NCBI GenBank assembly: GCA_002753275.1 | Contig: PEAA01000020.1 | Coordinates: 1-35,758, forward strand | Source of the DNA: Zetaproteobacteria bacterium | Lineage (GTDB): Bacteria; Pseudomonadota; Zetaproteobacteria; Mariprofundales; Mariprofundaceae | Length of the DNA: 35,758 nucleotides | Direction of reading: 5' to 3' | Shown here: positions 28,394-35,758 of the stretch, piece by piece | Layout: each line of letters starts with the position of its first letter | How positions within the stretch are numbered: position 1 is the stretch's first letter | Translations under genes and position numbers: made by a program | The notes under the pieces: model-generated | Database searches by the model: none | Told to the model about the DNA's origin: nothing | The model's input: the letters and a program-made list of their open reading frames with translations, nothing else

Positions 28394-29812
28394 CTACTTT
28401 GGACTGACAAAGACGGAGTCGTAACGGATCACCAACCCCTCATACTCGCCCAGACCTTCAAGAACAAATGTAACAGGTTGATTCTCCAAACGCGTTCCAT
28501 CATGGGCACCACGCAAAAAAACAGCAAAAGGAACCAACTTCTCAGCCTTCAGCACAACCTTCCCATCGTGTTCAACCAGCATCACCTTCGCAGGATCATC
28601 AACAACGATACGCAGCGTCATCGGCAAATCTTGTTCCATCTTATTCACAGCTTTAATAGTATATTTATTTTGAATTGAACCATCGGACATCCGCGTAAAG
28701 AGTGGCTGACGCTCGTGCACCACGGTCAACTCAACCGGTGAAATATGACTTAATCCATAGACAATCCCAGACAATGCCAATAAAAATATCAAGCTATAGA
28801 CCAACACCCGCGGGCGTTTCCACAACGGAGGCAAGACGATCCCCTCCATCTGCTTTTGTGAAGCGTAACGAATCAATCCTATGGGTTTATTCACCTTCAC
28901 CATGATTGAATCACACGCATCAATACACATGCCACAGGTGATACATCCCTCGCTCAAGCCTTCTCGAATATCGACCCCTGTTGGGCAGACCCCTACACAC
29001 ATTTTACAATCGATACAATCACCTGTCGTTGCATTGACCGATGCTCCGCTCACTTTCCCACGCGGCTCACCACGCTCAAGATCATAGGTCGGAATGATGG
29101 TATCTTTATCAATCATCACACTTTGAATACGGGCATAAGGACAGAGCCAAAAACAGACCTGTTCACGCATAAAACCGGCAAAAACATAGGTCCCTGCGAT
29201 AAACATCCCAATGACAATCCAAGCAATAAGCGGGGCGCTCAAATGGAACACATCATACCAAAGCTGACTCGCCTCAGTAAAATAGGCCGTAAATGTCACC
29301 CCTGTTAACACTGCAATAAGCAACCATGCACTATGCTTGATCACTTTCTTTTGTAACTTCTCCACACTCCAAGCGGCGCGATCGAGCTTACGACGCTGCA
29401 TCGCATTGCCTTCAACTTTATCCTCAATCCAGGTAAACACATCGGTCCAGACCGTTTGAAAGCAGAAATAGCCACAAAAAACCCGCCCCGCAACAGCCGT
29501 CACACCAAACAGGGTCATCGCGAGCAAAATCAACACCAAGGAGAGCATCCAGACATCTTGTGGCCAAATAGTTGCACCAAAGAGATAAAATTTACGCGCC
29601 GGGATATCAAACAAAATCGCCTGATGATGATTCCACTGCAAATAGGGACTCAAGAAAAAAAGTGACCAGAGGCTCATCGTGAACCATTTGATATTGCGAA
29701 AAAAACCCGGAATCCTCTTGGCATGGATAGTTTCAGCCCCCGTATTGACATGGTAGTGCTGACTGTCCGAATATAGTTCATCATACGATGCTTTTGTTTT
29801 TATATCACCCAT
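28394..29812 (-). CDS. ccoG: cbb3 oxidase accessory iron-sulfur protein CcoG/FixG
   Basis: A membrane iron-sulfur protein implicated in copper reduction for cbb3 assembly. The 472-residue protein has about five membrane helices, the FCGYFCFQTVW and CFWLCPYARIQ motifs, and two ferredoxin-type 4Fe-4S motifs. These are C-IDC-KMC-VGVCP (266-276) and C-ITC-GMC-IDAC (290-300). A C-terminal periplasmic Ig-like domain follows the last helix. I use ATG 29812 (GGGG nearby); a GTG at 29836 would add eight residues but has no ribosome-binding site. It is separated from the small protein upstream by 69 bases that contain an inverted repeat. Confidence 0.94.
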   Translation of the reverse strand: MGDIKTKASYDELYSDSQHYHVNTGAETIHAKRIPGFFRNIKWFTMSLWSLFFLSPYLQWNHHQAILFDIPARKFYLFGATIWPQDVWMLSLVLILLAMTLFGVTAVAGRVFCGYFCFQTVWTDVFTWIEDKVEGNAMQRRKLDRAAWSVEKLQKKVIKHSAWLLIAVLTGVTFTAYFTEASQLWYDVFHLSAPLIAWIVIGMFIAGTYVFAGFMREQVCFWLCPYARIQSVMIDKDTIIPTYDLERGEPRGKVSGASVNATTGDCIDCKMCVGVCPTGVDIREGLSEGCITCGMCIDACDSIMVKVNKPIGLIRYASQKQMEGIVLPPLWKRPRVLVYSLIFLLALSGIVYGLSHISPVELTVVHERQPLFTRMSDGSIQNKYTIKAVNKMEQDLPMTLRIVVDDPAKVMLVEHDGKVVLKAEKLVPFAVFLRGAHDGTRLENQPVTFVLEGLGEYEGLVIRYDSVFVSPK

Positions 29813-29840
29813 CGAAACCCCACAATTGGAACACACATCG

Positions 29841-29860
29841 ACTTGATCAACGGATCAAGT
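29841..29860. repeat. Perfect 8-bp inverted repeat between the small membrane gene and ccoG
   Basis: ACTTGATC (29841-29848) and GATCAAGT (29853-29860) flank AACG. The half-sites TTGAT and ATCAA match those of FNR/Anr sites, but the spacer is 6 rather than the required 4. It is therefore either a hairpin in the operon mRNA or a site for another dimeric regulator. There is no T-run for termination. Confidence 0.6.
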
Positions 29861-29881
29861 CATGGTGCTCGCTGCATACTA

Positions 29882-29989
29882 TCAATCTTTATCGGAGTTA
29901 ATGACTTTAACAAACCAGATCATGCCATAGATAAAAATACCCAGCACACCGACCATGCTAATGACAACGCCCCACTCAACTGCGTCCAT
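29882..29989 (-). CDS. 35-residue single-pass membrane protein in the cbb3 operon
   Basis: An ATG at 29989 is preceded by GGGGAGG at 7 bases, one of the best ribosome-binding sites in the window. It opens a 35-residue frame: MDAVEWGVVISM, a hydrophobic helix of about 20 residues (7-27), then a charged end KVINSDKD. The acidic N-terminus and Lys-containing C-terminus suggest one membrane helix. It lies between ccoP and ccoG, and ccoQ is already accounted for (30917-31141). Very short single-helix subunits such as CcoM are known in Pseudomonas cbb3 oxidases. This could be an analogue or an assembly factor. I do not recognise the sequence. Confidence 0.75.
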   Translation of the reverse strand: MDAVEWGVVISMVGVLGIFIYGMIWFVKVINSDKD

Positions 29990-30026
29990 AGGAAAACCTC
30001 CCCTTTTACGATAAAACCACACACAC

Positions 30027-30049
30027 AGGGGCATGACAATCATGCCCCT
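30027..30049. repeat. Strong intercistronic hairpin after ccoP
   Basis: AGGGGCATGA (30027-30036) and TCATGCCCCT (30040-30049) are perfect 10-base arms around a 3-base loop. It lies 15 bases after the ccoP stop and before the ribosome-binding site of the 35-residue gene. No T-run follows directly on the minus strand, so I read it as an mRNA stabilising or attenuating hairpin rather than a simple terminator. Confidence 0.7.
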
Positions 30050-30063
30050 ACCACCGCTTCAAT

Positions 30064-30933
30064 TTATTGACCGCCACCCATCGCATGAATTTTGATCGCT
30101 AAAATTTTGATCTGTTCAGGCGACAGTTTTTCTCCAAACACCGGCATAATGGCACTGCGTGTCTGTTCGACACCCTCTTGGTTTACACCATAGCGAATGG
30201 TGCGCAACACATCGTCACGACTGCCACCAAAGCGCCAAATACGATCGGTTAAGTTCACCGAACCAGCATAGTTATCACCATTCAATGCGCCGCCTTGCGC
30301 ATTGTCACCATGGCATCCTGTACAACCGACATCATTGAATGCCGCCCAGCCCGCATCTGTCGCGTTGCCCTCTGGCAATGCCAATACAAAGTCAGCCAGC
30401 GTCTGGATGGTTGCATCATCAACAGCATCAATATGCGCAGGCATATTACCCATCCGCCCTTCGGTGATGCTTTCAGTGATGGTATCCAAATCACCACCAT
30501 ACAGCCAATCATCATCGGCCAGTGTTGGAAACAATCCTTGTGCACCTTCGCCACCTGTTCCGTGGCATGCCGCACAATTATCGCCATAGACTGCTTTGGC
30601 CGCTGATTCCGCGAAGTTACGCAGTTCAGGATCTGCCTCAATCGCGGATGCATCCATCGCTTTCAATTTTTCCATATAAGGAGCTTTGACGGCATCATTC
30701 TCAGCCACAGCCTCCTTAAATTCCTTGATCTGCGTCCAACCAAGCAGCCCTTCATTGGATGAGTGCAACAGTGGAATTGATGGATACAACAAGAAATAGA
30801 TCACGCACCAGATCCAACTGGCATGAAGCGTGATCATCCACCAACGCGGTGGTGGATTGGTTAATTCACGAATACCATCCCATTCATGCCCTGTATCCTC
30901 GACCTTGACTGGTTTTCTATTTTGAGCGCTCAT
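30064..30933 (-). CDS. ccoP: cbb3 cytochrome c oxidase subunit III (di-haem CcoP)
   Basis: A membrane-anchored di-haem cytochrome c that passes electrons to CcoO/CcoN. The 289-residue protein has one membrane helix (about 35-55, after the PPPRWWMITLHASW landmark) and two haem sites, C120AAC123H124 and C204TGC207H208, with the expected MPAH and MPVFG ligand regions. I use ATG 30933 because GGGAG lies about 8 bases upstream; the open frame goes 12 codons further. The start lies inside the end of ccoQ (17-base overlap). Confidence 0.96.
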   Translation of the reverse strand: MSAQNRKPVKVEDTGHEWDGIRELTNPPPRWWMITLHASWIWCVIYFLLYPSIPLLHSSNEGLLGWTQIKEFKEAVAENDAVKAPYMEKLKAMDASAIEADPELRNFAESAAKAVYGDNCAACHGTGGEGAQGLFPTLADDDWLYGGDLDTITESITEGRMGNMPAHIDAVDDATIQTLADFVLALPEGNATDAGWAAFNDVGCTGCHGDNAQGGALNGDNYAGSVNLTDRIWRFGGSRDDVLRTIRYGVNQEGVEQTRSAIMPVFGEKLSPEQIKILAIKIHAMGGGQ

Positions 30934-31141
30934 TGTTAGACTCCCTATCCCATACCCTATCTTGTTCATGATTCACAAAATCACGATACTGTTCAAATTT
31001 ATCCCGATTGGATGGCCGAAGTGTGACCACATAGATGACCACCATGATGGCAGCAATCACCAGCAACAGCCAAAATCCGGTCCAATCCGTGGATGTCATG
31101 GCATCCCAATCGGATCGAAAGAAATCGATCACCTCATTCAC
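30917..31141 (-). CDS. ccoQ: cbb3 oxidase small subunit CcoQ
   Basis: A 74-residue single-helix protein (helix about 22-41, [20 protein letters not shown]) in the standard position between ccoO and ccoP. In studied species CcoQ stabilises the oxidase. It overlaps ccoO by 8 bases and ccoP by 17. The hydrophilic tail (about 33 residues, rich in Asp, Arg and Glu) is longer than in many homologues. The sequence itself is poorly conserved, so position carries much of the assignment. Confidence 0.85.
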   Translation of the reverse strand: MNEVIDFFRSDWDAMTSTDWTGFWLLLVIAAIMVVIYVVTLRPSNRDKFEQYRDFVNHEQDRVWDRESNNERSK

Positions 31142-31775
31142 GGTAATCTTTGCCCTCTTGGAAATTTACCATCGTGCCAAGCACTTGAAGATACGCCACC
31201 AAGGCTTCCATCTCACTCTTACCTTGCACCGATGACGATGCCGTTGAAAAATCCTCTTCGGTATAGGGCACGCCTACCTTCGCCAAAGCCCGCAACTTGC
31301 GCTCAGTTAAGGTGTCATCCACCTTCTGTTCAAGCAAAAATGGATAACCAGGCATCACTGATTCAGGAACAAGCGAACGCGGATTAACCAAATGCTTCAC
31401 CTGCCACTCTGTTGAATATTTTCCGCCTACACGCGCCAAGTCTGGCCCTGTCCGCTTTGACCCCCACTGAAAGGGGTGATCAAACTTCGACTCAGCCGCC
31501 AATGAGTAGTGTCCATAACGCTCTTTTTCATCACGAAATGGACGAATCATTTGTGAATGACAGGTATAACAACCTTCACGCACATAGATATCGCGTCCCT
31601 CTTGCTCAAGTGCCGTATAAGGGCGAATGCTATCCTCTTCCTGCGAGAGCTTTTCAATGGTGTTATCCAGATAGTAGAGCGGCACAATCTCTACAATGCC
31701 ACCGATAGAGACCACAATCGCAATCATGATCATCAGTCCCCAAATATTCTTCTCTAACTTCTCTTGAAATGACAT
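31134..31775 (-). CDS. ccoO: cbb3 cytochrome c oxidase subunit II (mono-haem CcoO)
   Basis: A membrane-anchored mono-haem cytochrome c of cbb3 oxidase. The 213-residue protein has one N-terminal helix (about 12-33), the [31 protein letters not shown] block with haem site C69YTC72H73, and [12 protein letters not shown]. The methionine ligand region has [12 protein letters not shown] 31775 follows AGGAGG, which overlaps the ccoN stop. Order and spacing are canonical. Confidence 0.97.
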   Translation of the reverse strand: MSFQEKLEKNIWGLMIMIAIVVSIGGIVEIVPLYYLDNTIEKLSQEEDSIRPYTALEQEGRDIYVREGCYTCHSQMIRPFRDEKERYGHYSLAAESKFDHPFQWGSKRTGPDLARVGGKYSTEWQVKHLVNPRSLVPESVMPGYPFLLEQKVDDTLTERKLRALAKVGVPYTEEDFSTASSSVQGKSEMEALVAYLQVLGTMVNFQEGKDYRE

Positions 31776-31784
31776 TATAACCTC

Positions 31785-33206
31785 CTAAACCCGAGCCGCT
31801 TGTGCCACAGGTGATTTGGCTCCACGAATGGTTTGCACCACATTATAGAGCATCATCAAGGCACCAATCAGAACCAACACACCACCGACGGAACGCAACA
31901 CATAGTAAGGGTGCATCGCCGATACCGACTCAGCAAAAGTATACACCAAATTGCCATACTCATCGGTAGCACGCCACATCAGCCCTTGCATAATGCCCGA
32001 CACCCACATCGCACAGATATAGATAATGGTACCAATGGTATGAATCCAGAAGTGGGTATTAACCAATGAAACAGAGTACATTTCACGATGCCACAATTTG
32101 GTCACTATGTGATAAATGGCACCGATCGAAACCATCGCTACCCAACCCAGTGCGCCTGAATGCACATGCCCAATTGTCCAATCGGTATAGTGCGACAATG
32201 CATTGACCGTTTTGATCGACATCACCGGCCCTTCAAAGGTGGACATAGCGTAAAATGCCAACGAGACAATCAAGAAACGCAACACATAGTCATCACGCAA
32301 TTTATTCCAAGCCCCTGAGAGGGTCATCACACCGTTAATGGCGCCACCCCATGAAGGAATGATCATCGCCAGCGAAACCGCAGCTCCCAATGAACCCGCC
32401 CAATCAGGCAACGCGGTATATTGTAGATGATGTGCACCAAGCCAGACATAACCAAACATCAACGCCCAAAAGTGCAAAACCGAGAGTCTGTATGAGAACA
32501 CGGGACGATCAGCCTGCTTCGGCACGAAATAATACATAATCCCCAAAAAACCAGCCGTTAGGAAGAAGCCCACCGCATTATGCCCCCACCACCACTGAAT
32601 CATCGCATCATGGACACCCGAGTAGATGGAATAGGAGTGGGTAAGGTCAACAGGAATCGCCAATGAATTCACCACATGCAGGTAGGTGATCATCACCATC
32701 ATGCCAAGGAAAAACCAGTTTGCGACATAGATATGTGACACATTTCGATTGACGATGGTCATGACAAAGTTGCCCATGAAAGCAAGCCAAACGACCGCAA
32801 TTAAGATATCCAGAGGCCAGATCAGTTCGGCATACTCTTTACCTTGGGTAAGACCCAAAGGAAAAGTAATCACCGCCCCCACAATAACGGCATTCCAACC
32901 CCAAAAGGTGAACCATGCCATTTTCGTACTCCAGAGAGGAACCTGACAAGTACGCTGCACAATATAGTAACCTGTCGCAAAGAGCGTGCAGCCACCAAAA
33001 GCAAAAATCACCGCGTTGGTATGCAACGGACGAATACGACCAAAACTCAAGTATTGATTATCAAAATTCAGCGCAGGGAAGGCCAATTCCCATGCAATAA
33101 AATCACCTACCAATGCGCCTACTACCAAGTAGATCACAGCAGCAACGGCAAACCATTTTACAACATCAAAATGGTACTCCTGTTCATCAGGTCTAGTTCC
33201 AGACAC
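31785..33206 (-). CDS. ccoN: cbb3 cytochrome c oxidase catalytic subunit I (CcoN)
   Basis: The haem-copper catalytic subunit, which reduces oxygen to water with high affinity in the inner membrane. The 473-residue protein has about 12 helices and the invariant histidines in IRPLHTNAV (haem b), [10 protein letters not shown] (CuB), GAHHLQYT (CuB pair) and [10 protein letters not shown] (haem ligands). The start is GTG 33206, 5 bases after AAGGAGG. The ATG at 33227 is rejected because the Shine-Dalgarno sequence lies inside that longer frame. It is the first gene of the cco operon, with a promoter at 33264-33292. Confidence 0.97.
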   Translation of the reverse strand: MSGTRPDEQEYHFDVVKWFAVAAVIYLVVGALVGDFIAWELAFPALNFDNQYLSFGRIRPLHTNAVIFAFGGCTLFATGYYIVQRTCQVPLWSTKMAWFTFWGWNAVIVGAVITFPLGLTQGKEYAELIWPLDILIAVVWLAFMGNFVMTIVNRNVSHIYVANWFFLGMMVMITYLHVVNSLAIPVDLTHSYSIYSGVHDAMIQWWWGHNAVGFFLTAGFLGIMYYFVPKQADRPVFSYRLSVLHFWALMFGYVWLGAHHLQYTALPDWAGSLGAAVSLAMIIPSWGGAINGVMTLSGAWNKLRDDYVLRFLIVSLAFYAMSTFEGPVMSIKTVNALSHYTDWTIGHVHSGALGWVAMVSIGAIYHIVTKLWHREMYSVSLVNTHFWIHTIGTIIYICAMWVSGIMQGLMWRATDEYGNLVYTFAESVSAMHPYYVLRSVGGVLVLIGALMMLYNVVQTIRGAKSPVAQAARV

Positions 33207-33263
33207 GACCGCCTCCTTAAATATCATCCACCCATTGCAGTGTTGATGTTTTTTTCTTTAAAA

Positions 33264-33292
33264 ATTGTATGAAAGAAATTTAACAGTGTCAA
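33264..33292 (-). promoter_or_regulatory. Near-consensus promoter of the cco operon
   Basis: Minus-strand -35 TTGACA (33287-33292, 6 of 6), 17-base spacer, -10 TACAAT (33264-33269, 5 of 6). The leader is about 50 bases. I found no FNR/Anr site (TTGAT-4-ATCAA) in the upstream 130 bases. Confidence 0.8.
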
Positions 33293-33405
33293 AAAAATAT
33301 TTATTCAAAATATATCTTTACCAATCATTACATCCCCTTGGCGATGTACTATGGTTGTCTTTGTAACAACATCATGACAGCGTTGCACTCCACAAAGGAG
33401 TCATT

Positions 33406-34074
33406 CTGTTCCATTCATTGGCCTTTAAATTGATAGTCGCAACCTTCACGCTAACCCTTGGGGTTTTTATATGGAGTCAAGGCGAACACTTAAACCACCC
33501 TGATAAGCCCGACACCTACATTGACCAGTATCAACACCTGCATGTGCTCAATATTGAACTTGGCGCCACCACACTGCGCCAAGCGGAAACACGCCTGCAG
33601 AGCCGTAGCGATATCGCACTCTATATCTACCCCAACGATAGCGTTGAAAAAAACCTTCCGAAATCGATGATGCGACTGGAAGCTTTTTTTCCAGCGATCG
33701 CTGACCACAGCAAGGTCATCCTCCATCTTGAAGCACCGCCAGAAATGCTTCACGCCATGCAGCAGCATGGCACACTACCCCACCTTTATCCCAACAATGT
33801 CCTTCGTATCAACCTTAATTCCGAGGACACCGTGCTTGCTCAACAGCTGATTGTACACGCTTTAACGCTCATCCCGAGCATCGAAATCACTTCGGAATTA
33901 CTACGCCAACGCTTTGGCCCACCCAGCAACATCGAACGACCTCAAGAAAACATTCGCATTGAGCATTTTCCTAATGCCGGGCTCACAGCCACCATCACCA
34001 CTGATGATGCAACTCAGTTACGCTTTGAAAATCCTGGCGCAAGCGATCGAAACCGCGATGGAATCAGTGGGTAG
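33406..34074 (+). CDS. Unrecognised membrane-anchored or secreted protein
   Basis: A protein of about 218-222 residues with a hydrophobic N-terminal segment (LAFKLIVATFTLTLGVFIW), then a soluble, His- and Leu-rich domain with no cysteine. The segment looks like an uncleaved anchor or signal peptide. The start is not ATG: AAGGAG lies 5 bases before CTG 33406, whereas TTG 33418 is 17 bases away, so CTG or the TTG is used. The C-terminus has D-R-N-R-D-G, resembling a calcium-loop fragment, but only once. It faces away from the cco operon, and its last 61 bases overlap the end of the convergent symporter gene. I do not recognise the family. Confidence 0.7.
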   Translation: MFHSLAFKLIVATFTLTLGVFIWSQGEHLNHPDKPDTYIDQYQHLHVLNIELGATTLRQAETRLQSRSDIALYIYPNDSVEKNLPKSMMRLEAFFPAIADHSKVILHLEAPPEMLHAMQQHGTLPHLYPNNVLRINLNSEDTVLAQQLIVHALTLIPSIEITSELLRQRFGPPSNIERPQENIRIEHFPNAGLTATITTDDATQLRFENPGASDRNRDGISG

Positions 34075-35519
34075 ATGGCCAAGGCTGCGATCATTGCCGG
34101 CATCAATTCATAAACCAGTTCCGACCCACCCGACATTCGCCAGATAAAAAATACCGCCACACCCGTAACCATCACCAAAATAGCACTTATCTCTGTCGGT
34201 TGATAATTCAACGCATAAAGCATCAACAACGGCACAAAGGCCGCTGCCAACAGCCCCCATGCGATCAACACAAGTGCAAAAACACTCTGCTCGCTGGACA
34301 ATGACAACCACAATGCCACCAACACCACTATTGCTGTCATCCCTTTTGTCGCATGATAACCTACGCTCTTTTCTGGCATCAAATCCCGTGAGAGCGAAGC
34401 CGAACAAGAAAGAATCAAGGAGTCAGCGGTCGACATTGTCGCAGCAAACAGCCCCGCCAAAACAAAGCCAACCATCGCCTCGGGTAAAAGTTGCTGCGCC
34501 ATCATAGGCAGCGCCAGCTCTGCATCAAAGCTTCCCGCATCCGGAAGAATCAAGCGTGACAAAAGCCCTACAGCAATTGTAGCCAAATAAAATGTGATGA
34601 ACCAACTGTAATACCAGTAACGAAATTGCTGGATATTATCAGCATGATCAAGCGCCATATAACGCACCACAATATGGGGCTGACCGGCAACGCCAAAACC
34701 CGCGAATACCCAACCGACAATAAAAAGCAGTATGCCGACGGCTGAACGATCGGGCATCCAATCCATAAATGTGGGTGTTACCGCATTCAATGCGACATGA
34801 ATCTCAACCATTGAACCCAGCGAGGAGGCCGCATCGATCATCAGCACCACCATCGCAACCATCATCACCAAGGATTGTGCGGCATCGGTCCAAATGGAGG
34901 CACGAATCCCTCCGCTATAGCTGTAGATTAGCACCATCAGCGCGCCCATCAGCGCACCCACGCCAATATCCCAACCAAAGAGCAGATGAAGGGCTTTACT
35001 TCCCGCTGTAAATTGTGCCGCAGCATAGGCGCCTAAAAAAACAATCGTCAGCAGCCCCGTCATTTGTCGCAATCGATCAAAATGGGTGCCATTCCATGCG
35101 GCAAGAAGCGAGCCAAATGAGTGCAGATCATACTTTTCACTCACCAGACGCAGTTTTTTCATCATCAACAACGAGGCGAGAAAATCACCCAGTATCCAAC
35201 CCAACATCAACCAAATAGATGAGAGACCGATGGTATAAGTGAGTCCGATCATGCCAATAAACATATAACCGCTGTTGTTAGTCGCCACCGCAGAGAGTGC
35301 CGCCAACCATGGTGACACATCGCGACCTGCAACCAGGTAATCTGTCGTGGTTGTTTTTCGCTTCATCATCGAGGCCGCACCAATTGCGACAAAGAGAAGC
35401 ATGCATATAAGAAAACTGGTCATCGCCATGGTATTGAATTTGACACTCTGTGGAGCCGCGGCTCCATAAAAAAGGGGAATAAAATCATACATCTTCTTCC
35501 CCGAGAGTTTAGCGAACAT
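34014..35519 (-). CDS. Sodium/solute symporter (SSS family)
   Basis: A 501-residue inner-membrane transporter with about 13 hydrophobic segments and SSS landmarks: TTTDYLVAGRDVSPWLAALSAVATNNSGYMFIG, YSYSGGIRASIWTDAAQSLVMM, GFGVAGQPHIVVRYMA and GLFAATMSTADSLILSCSA. Resemblance is greatest to the PutP (Na+/proline) branch, but substrate cannot be read with confidence. ATG 35519 has AGGG close by. ATG 35492 (after GGGGAAG) is a good alternative and would shorten the protein by nine residues. The 3' end overlaps the convergent unknown gene by 61 bases. Confidence 0.92.
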   Translation of the reverse strand: MFAKLSGKKMYDFIPLFYGAAAPQSVKFNTMAMTSFLICMLLFVAIGAASMMKRKTTTTDYLVAGRDVSPWLAALSAVATNNSGYMFIGMIGLTYTIGLSSIWLMLGWILGDFLASLLMMKKLRLVSEKYDLHSFGSLLAAWNGTHFDRLRQMTGLLTIVFLGAYAAAQFTAGSKALHLLFGWDIGVGALMGALMVLIYSYSGGIRASIWTDAAQSLVMMVAMVVLMIDAASSLGSMVEIHVALNAVTPTFMDWMPDRSAVGILLFIVGWVFAGFGVAGQPHIVVRYMALDHADNIQQFRYWYYSWFITFYLATIAVGLLSRLILPDAGSFDAELALPMMAQQLLPEAMVGFVLAGLFAATMSTADSLILSCSASLSRDLMPEKSVGYHATKGMTAIVVLVALWLSLSSEQSVFALVLIAWGLLAAAFVPLLMLYALNYQPTEISAILVMVTGVAVFFIWRMSGGSELVYELMPAMIAALAIYPLIPSRFRSLAPGFSKRN

Positions 35520-35596
35520 AACACCCTGACATATTTTTTCAAATCCAAGACTGTTTCAAGCACGCGGAGTACCCATGCCGATCCATGGCCTGCACG

Positions 35597-35621
35597 GCTA
35601 CGCTGACTTATTCAGCGTAGC
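35597..35621. repeat. Perfect 10-bp inverted repeat upstream of the symporter
   Basis: GCTACGCTGA (35597-35606) and TCAGCGTAGC (35612-35621) flank CTTAT. It lies between the end of the right-edge gene (stop 35638) and the symporter start. On the minus strand it could end transcription of the right-edge gene, but there is no T-run, so rho-independent termination is uncertain. Confidence 0.6.
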
Positions 35622-35637
35622 TTAAGCTTCATCGCTC

Positions 35638-35758
35638 CTAAAGGGGGGGATGCCCCATCCCACTGTGATTCATATCCCCACTGTGATCCATCTCCATACC
35701 ATGGCTGCCGTGCATCATCAACTGCACCCACGCCGTACCACGAAACATCATCAACAGC
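35638..35758 (-). CDS. C-terminal fragment of a Met/His-rich protein (runs off right edge)
   Basis: The last 39 codons of a minus-strand gene. A hydrophobic stretch (LLMMFRGTAWVQLMM) leads into HGSHGMEMDHSGDMNHSGMGH and the stop. The tail has seven Met and six His (counting all 39 residues) and two MDHSG/MNHSG-type repeats, which are common in copper-binding sequences. The DNA repeat has an 18-base period with the 11-base core CACTGTGAT plus flanks on the plus strand. The rest is outside the window, so the protein cannot be named. Copper handling would suit the cbb3 neighbourhood (inference). Confidence 0.6.
   Translation of the reverse strand, partial: LLMMFRGTAWVQLMMHGSHGMEMDHSGDMNHSGMGHPPL

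Noticed and set aside
29841-29860. FNR/Anr binding site
   Set aside because: Half-sites TTGAT and ATCAA are present but 6 bases apart instead of 4, and the site is inside an operon rather than at a promoter.

Overview
The window is a chromosomal segment of a Gram-negative, aerobic or microaerophilic proteobacterium. The evidence is the str ribosomal operon, a SUF iron-sulfur operon headed by an Rrf2 regulator, a lipoprotein FKBP, a di-haem cytochrome c peroxidase, and a complete cbb3 oxidase cluster (ccoNOQP plus ccoGHIS). Base composition is even and moderate. I see no rRNA, CRISPR array, insertion sequence, phage gene or integration scar. I cannot place it below phylum level with confidence. 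A Zetaproteobacteria- or Gammaproteobacteria-like microaerophile would fit, but that is inference.

Layout. (1) 1-3211, minus strand: tuf (cut by the left edge), fusA, rpsG, rpsL, with a near-consensus sigma-70 promoter before rpsL. (2) 3221-9995, minus strand: a nine-gene SUF operon read as Rrf2 regulator, sufB, sufC, sufD, sufS, sufU, sufT, a Rieske ferredoxin and a small cysteine-rich protein. Most neighbours overlap by 1-4 bases. Its promoter is buried in a perfect 13-bp inverted repeat, an obvious candidate operator for the regulator. (3) 10067-13291, minus: a large hybrid sensor kinase with a nitrate/nitrite-sensing-type domain, PAS domains and a receiver domain. (4) 13550-16272, plus: a monovalent cation/proton antiporter and gluQ, followed on the other strand by tRNA-Arg(CCG). 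(5) 16406-18738, minus: cysteine synthase and rimO. (6) 18882-24081, plus: guaB, guaA, an FKBP lipoprotein and ffh, closed by a strong bidirectional terminator. (7) 24094-33292, minus: di-haem peroxidase, ccoS, ccoI, ccoH, ccoG, an unannotated 35-residue membrane protein, ccoP, ccoQ, ccoO, ccoN, driven by a very good promoter. (8) 33406-35758: an unrecognised membrane-anchored protein (plus), a sodium/solute symporter (minus) whose 3' end overlaps it, and the Met/His-rich tail of a protein cut by the right edge.

How the genes fit together. SUF builds Fe-S clusters used by products in this window: RimO, CcoG, probably the Rieske protein, and the Rrf2 regulator itself. RimO modifies ribosomal protein S12, which is also encoded here. 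The cbb3 oxidase needs copper delivery (CcoI) and assembly factors (CcoG, CcoH, CcoS). The adjacent peroxidase would remove hydrogen peroxide in the periplasm. guaB and guaA form the two-step route from IMP to GMP.

The least-explained items are the 35-residue membrane protein in the cbb3 operon, the G9 tract at the sufU ribosome-binding site, the G8 tract inside the sensor kinase, the Rieske plus small Cys protein at the end of the SUF operon, and the unrecognised gene at 33406.
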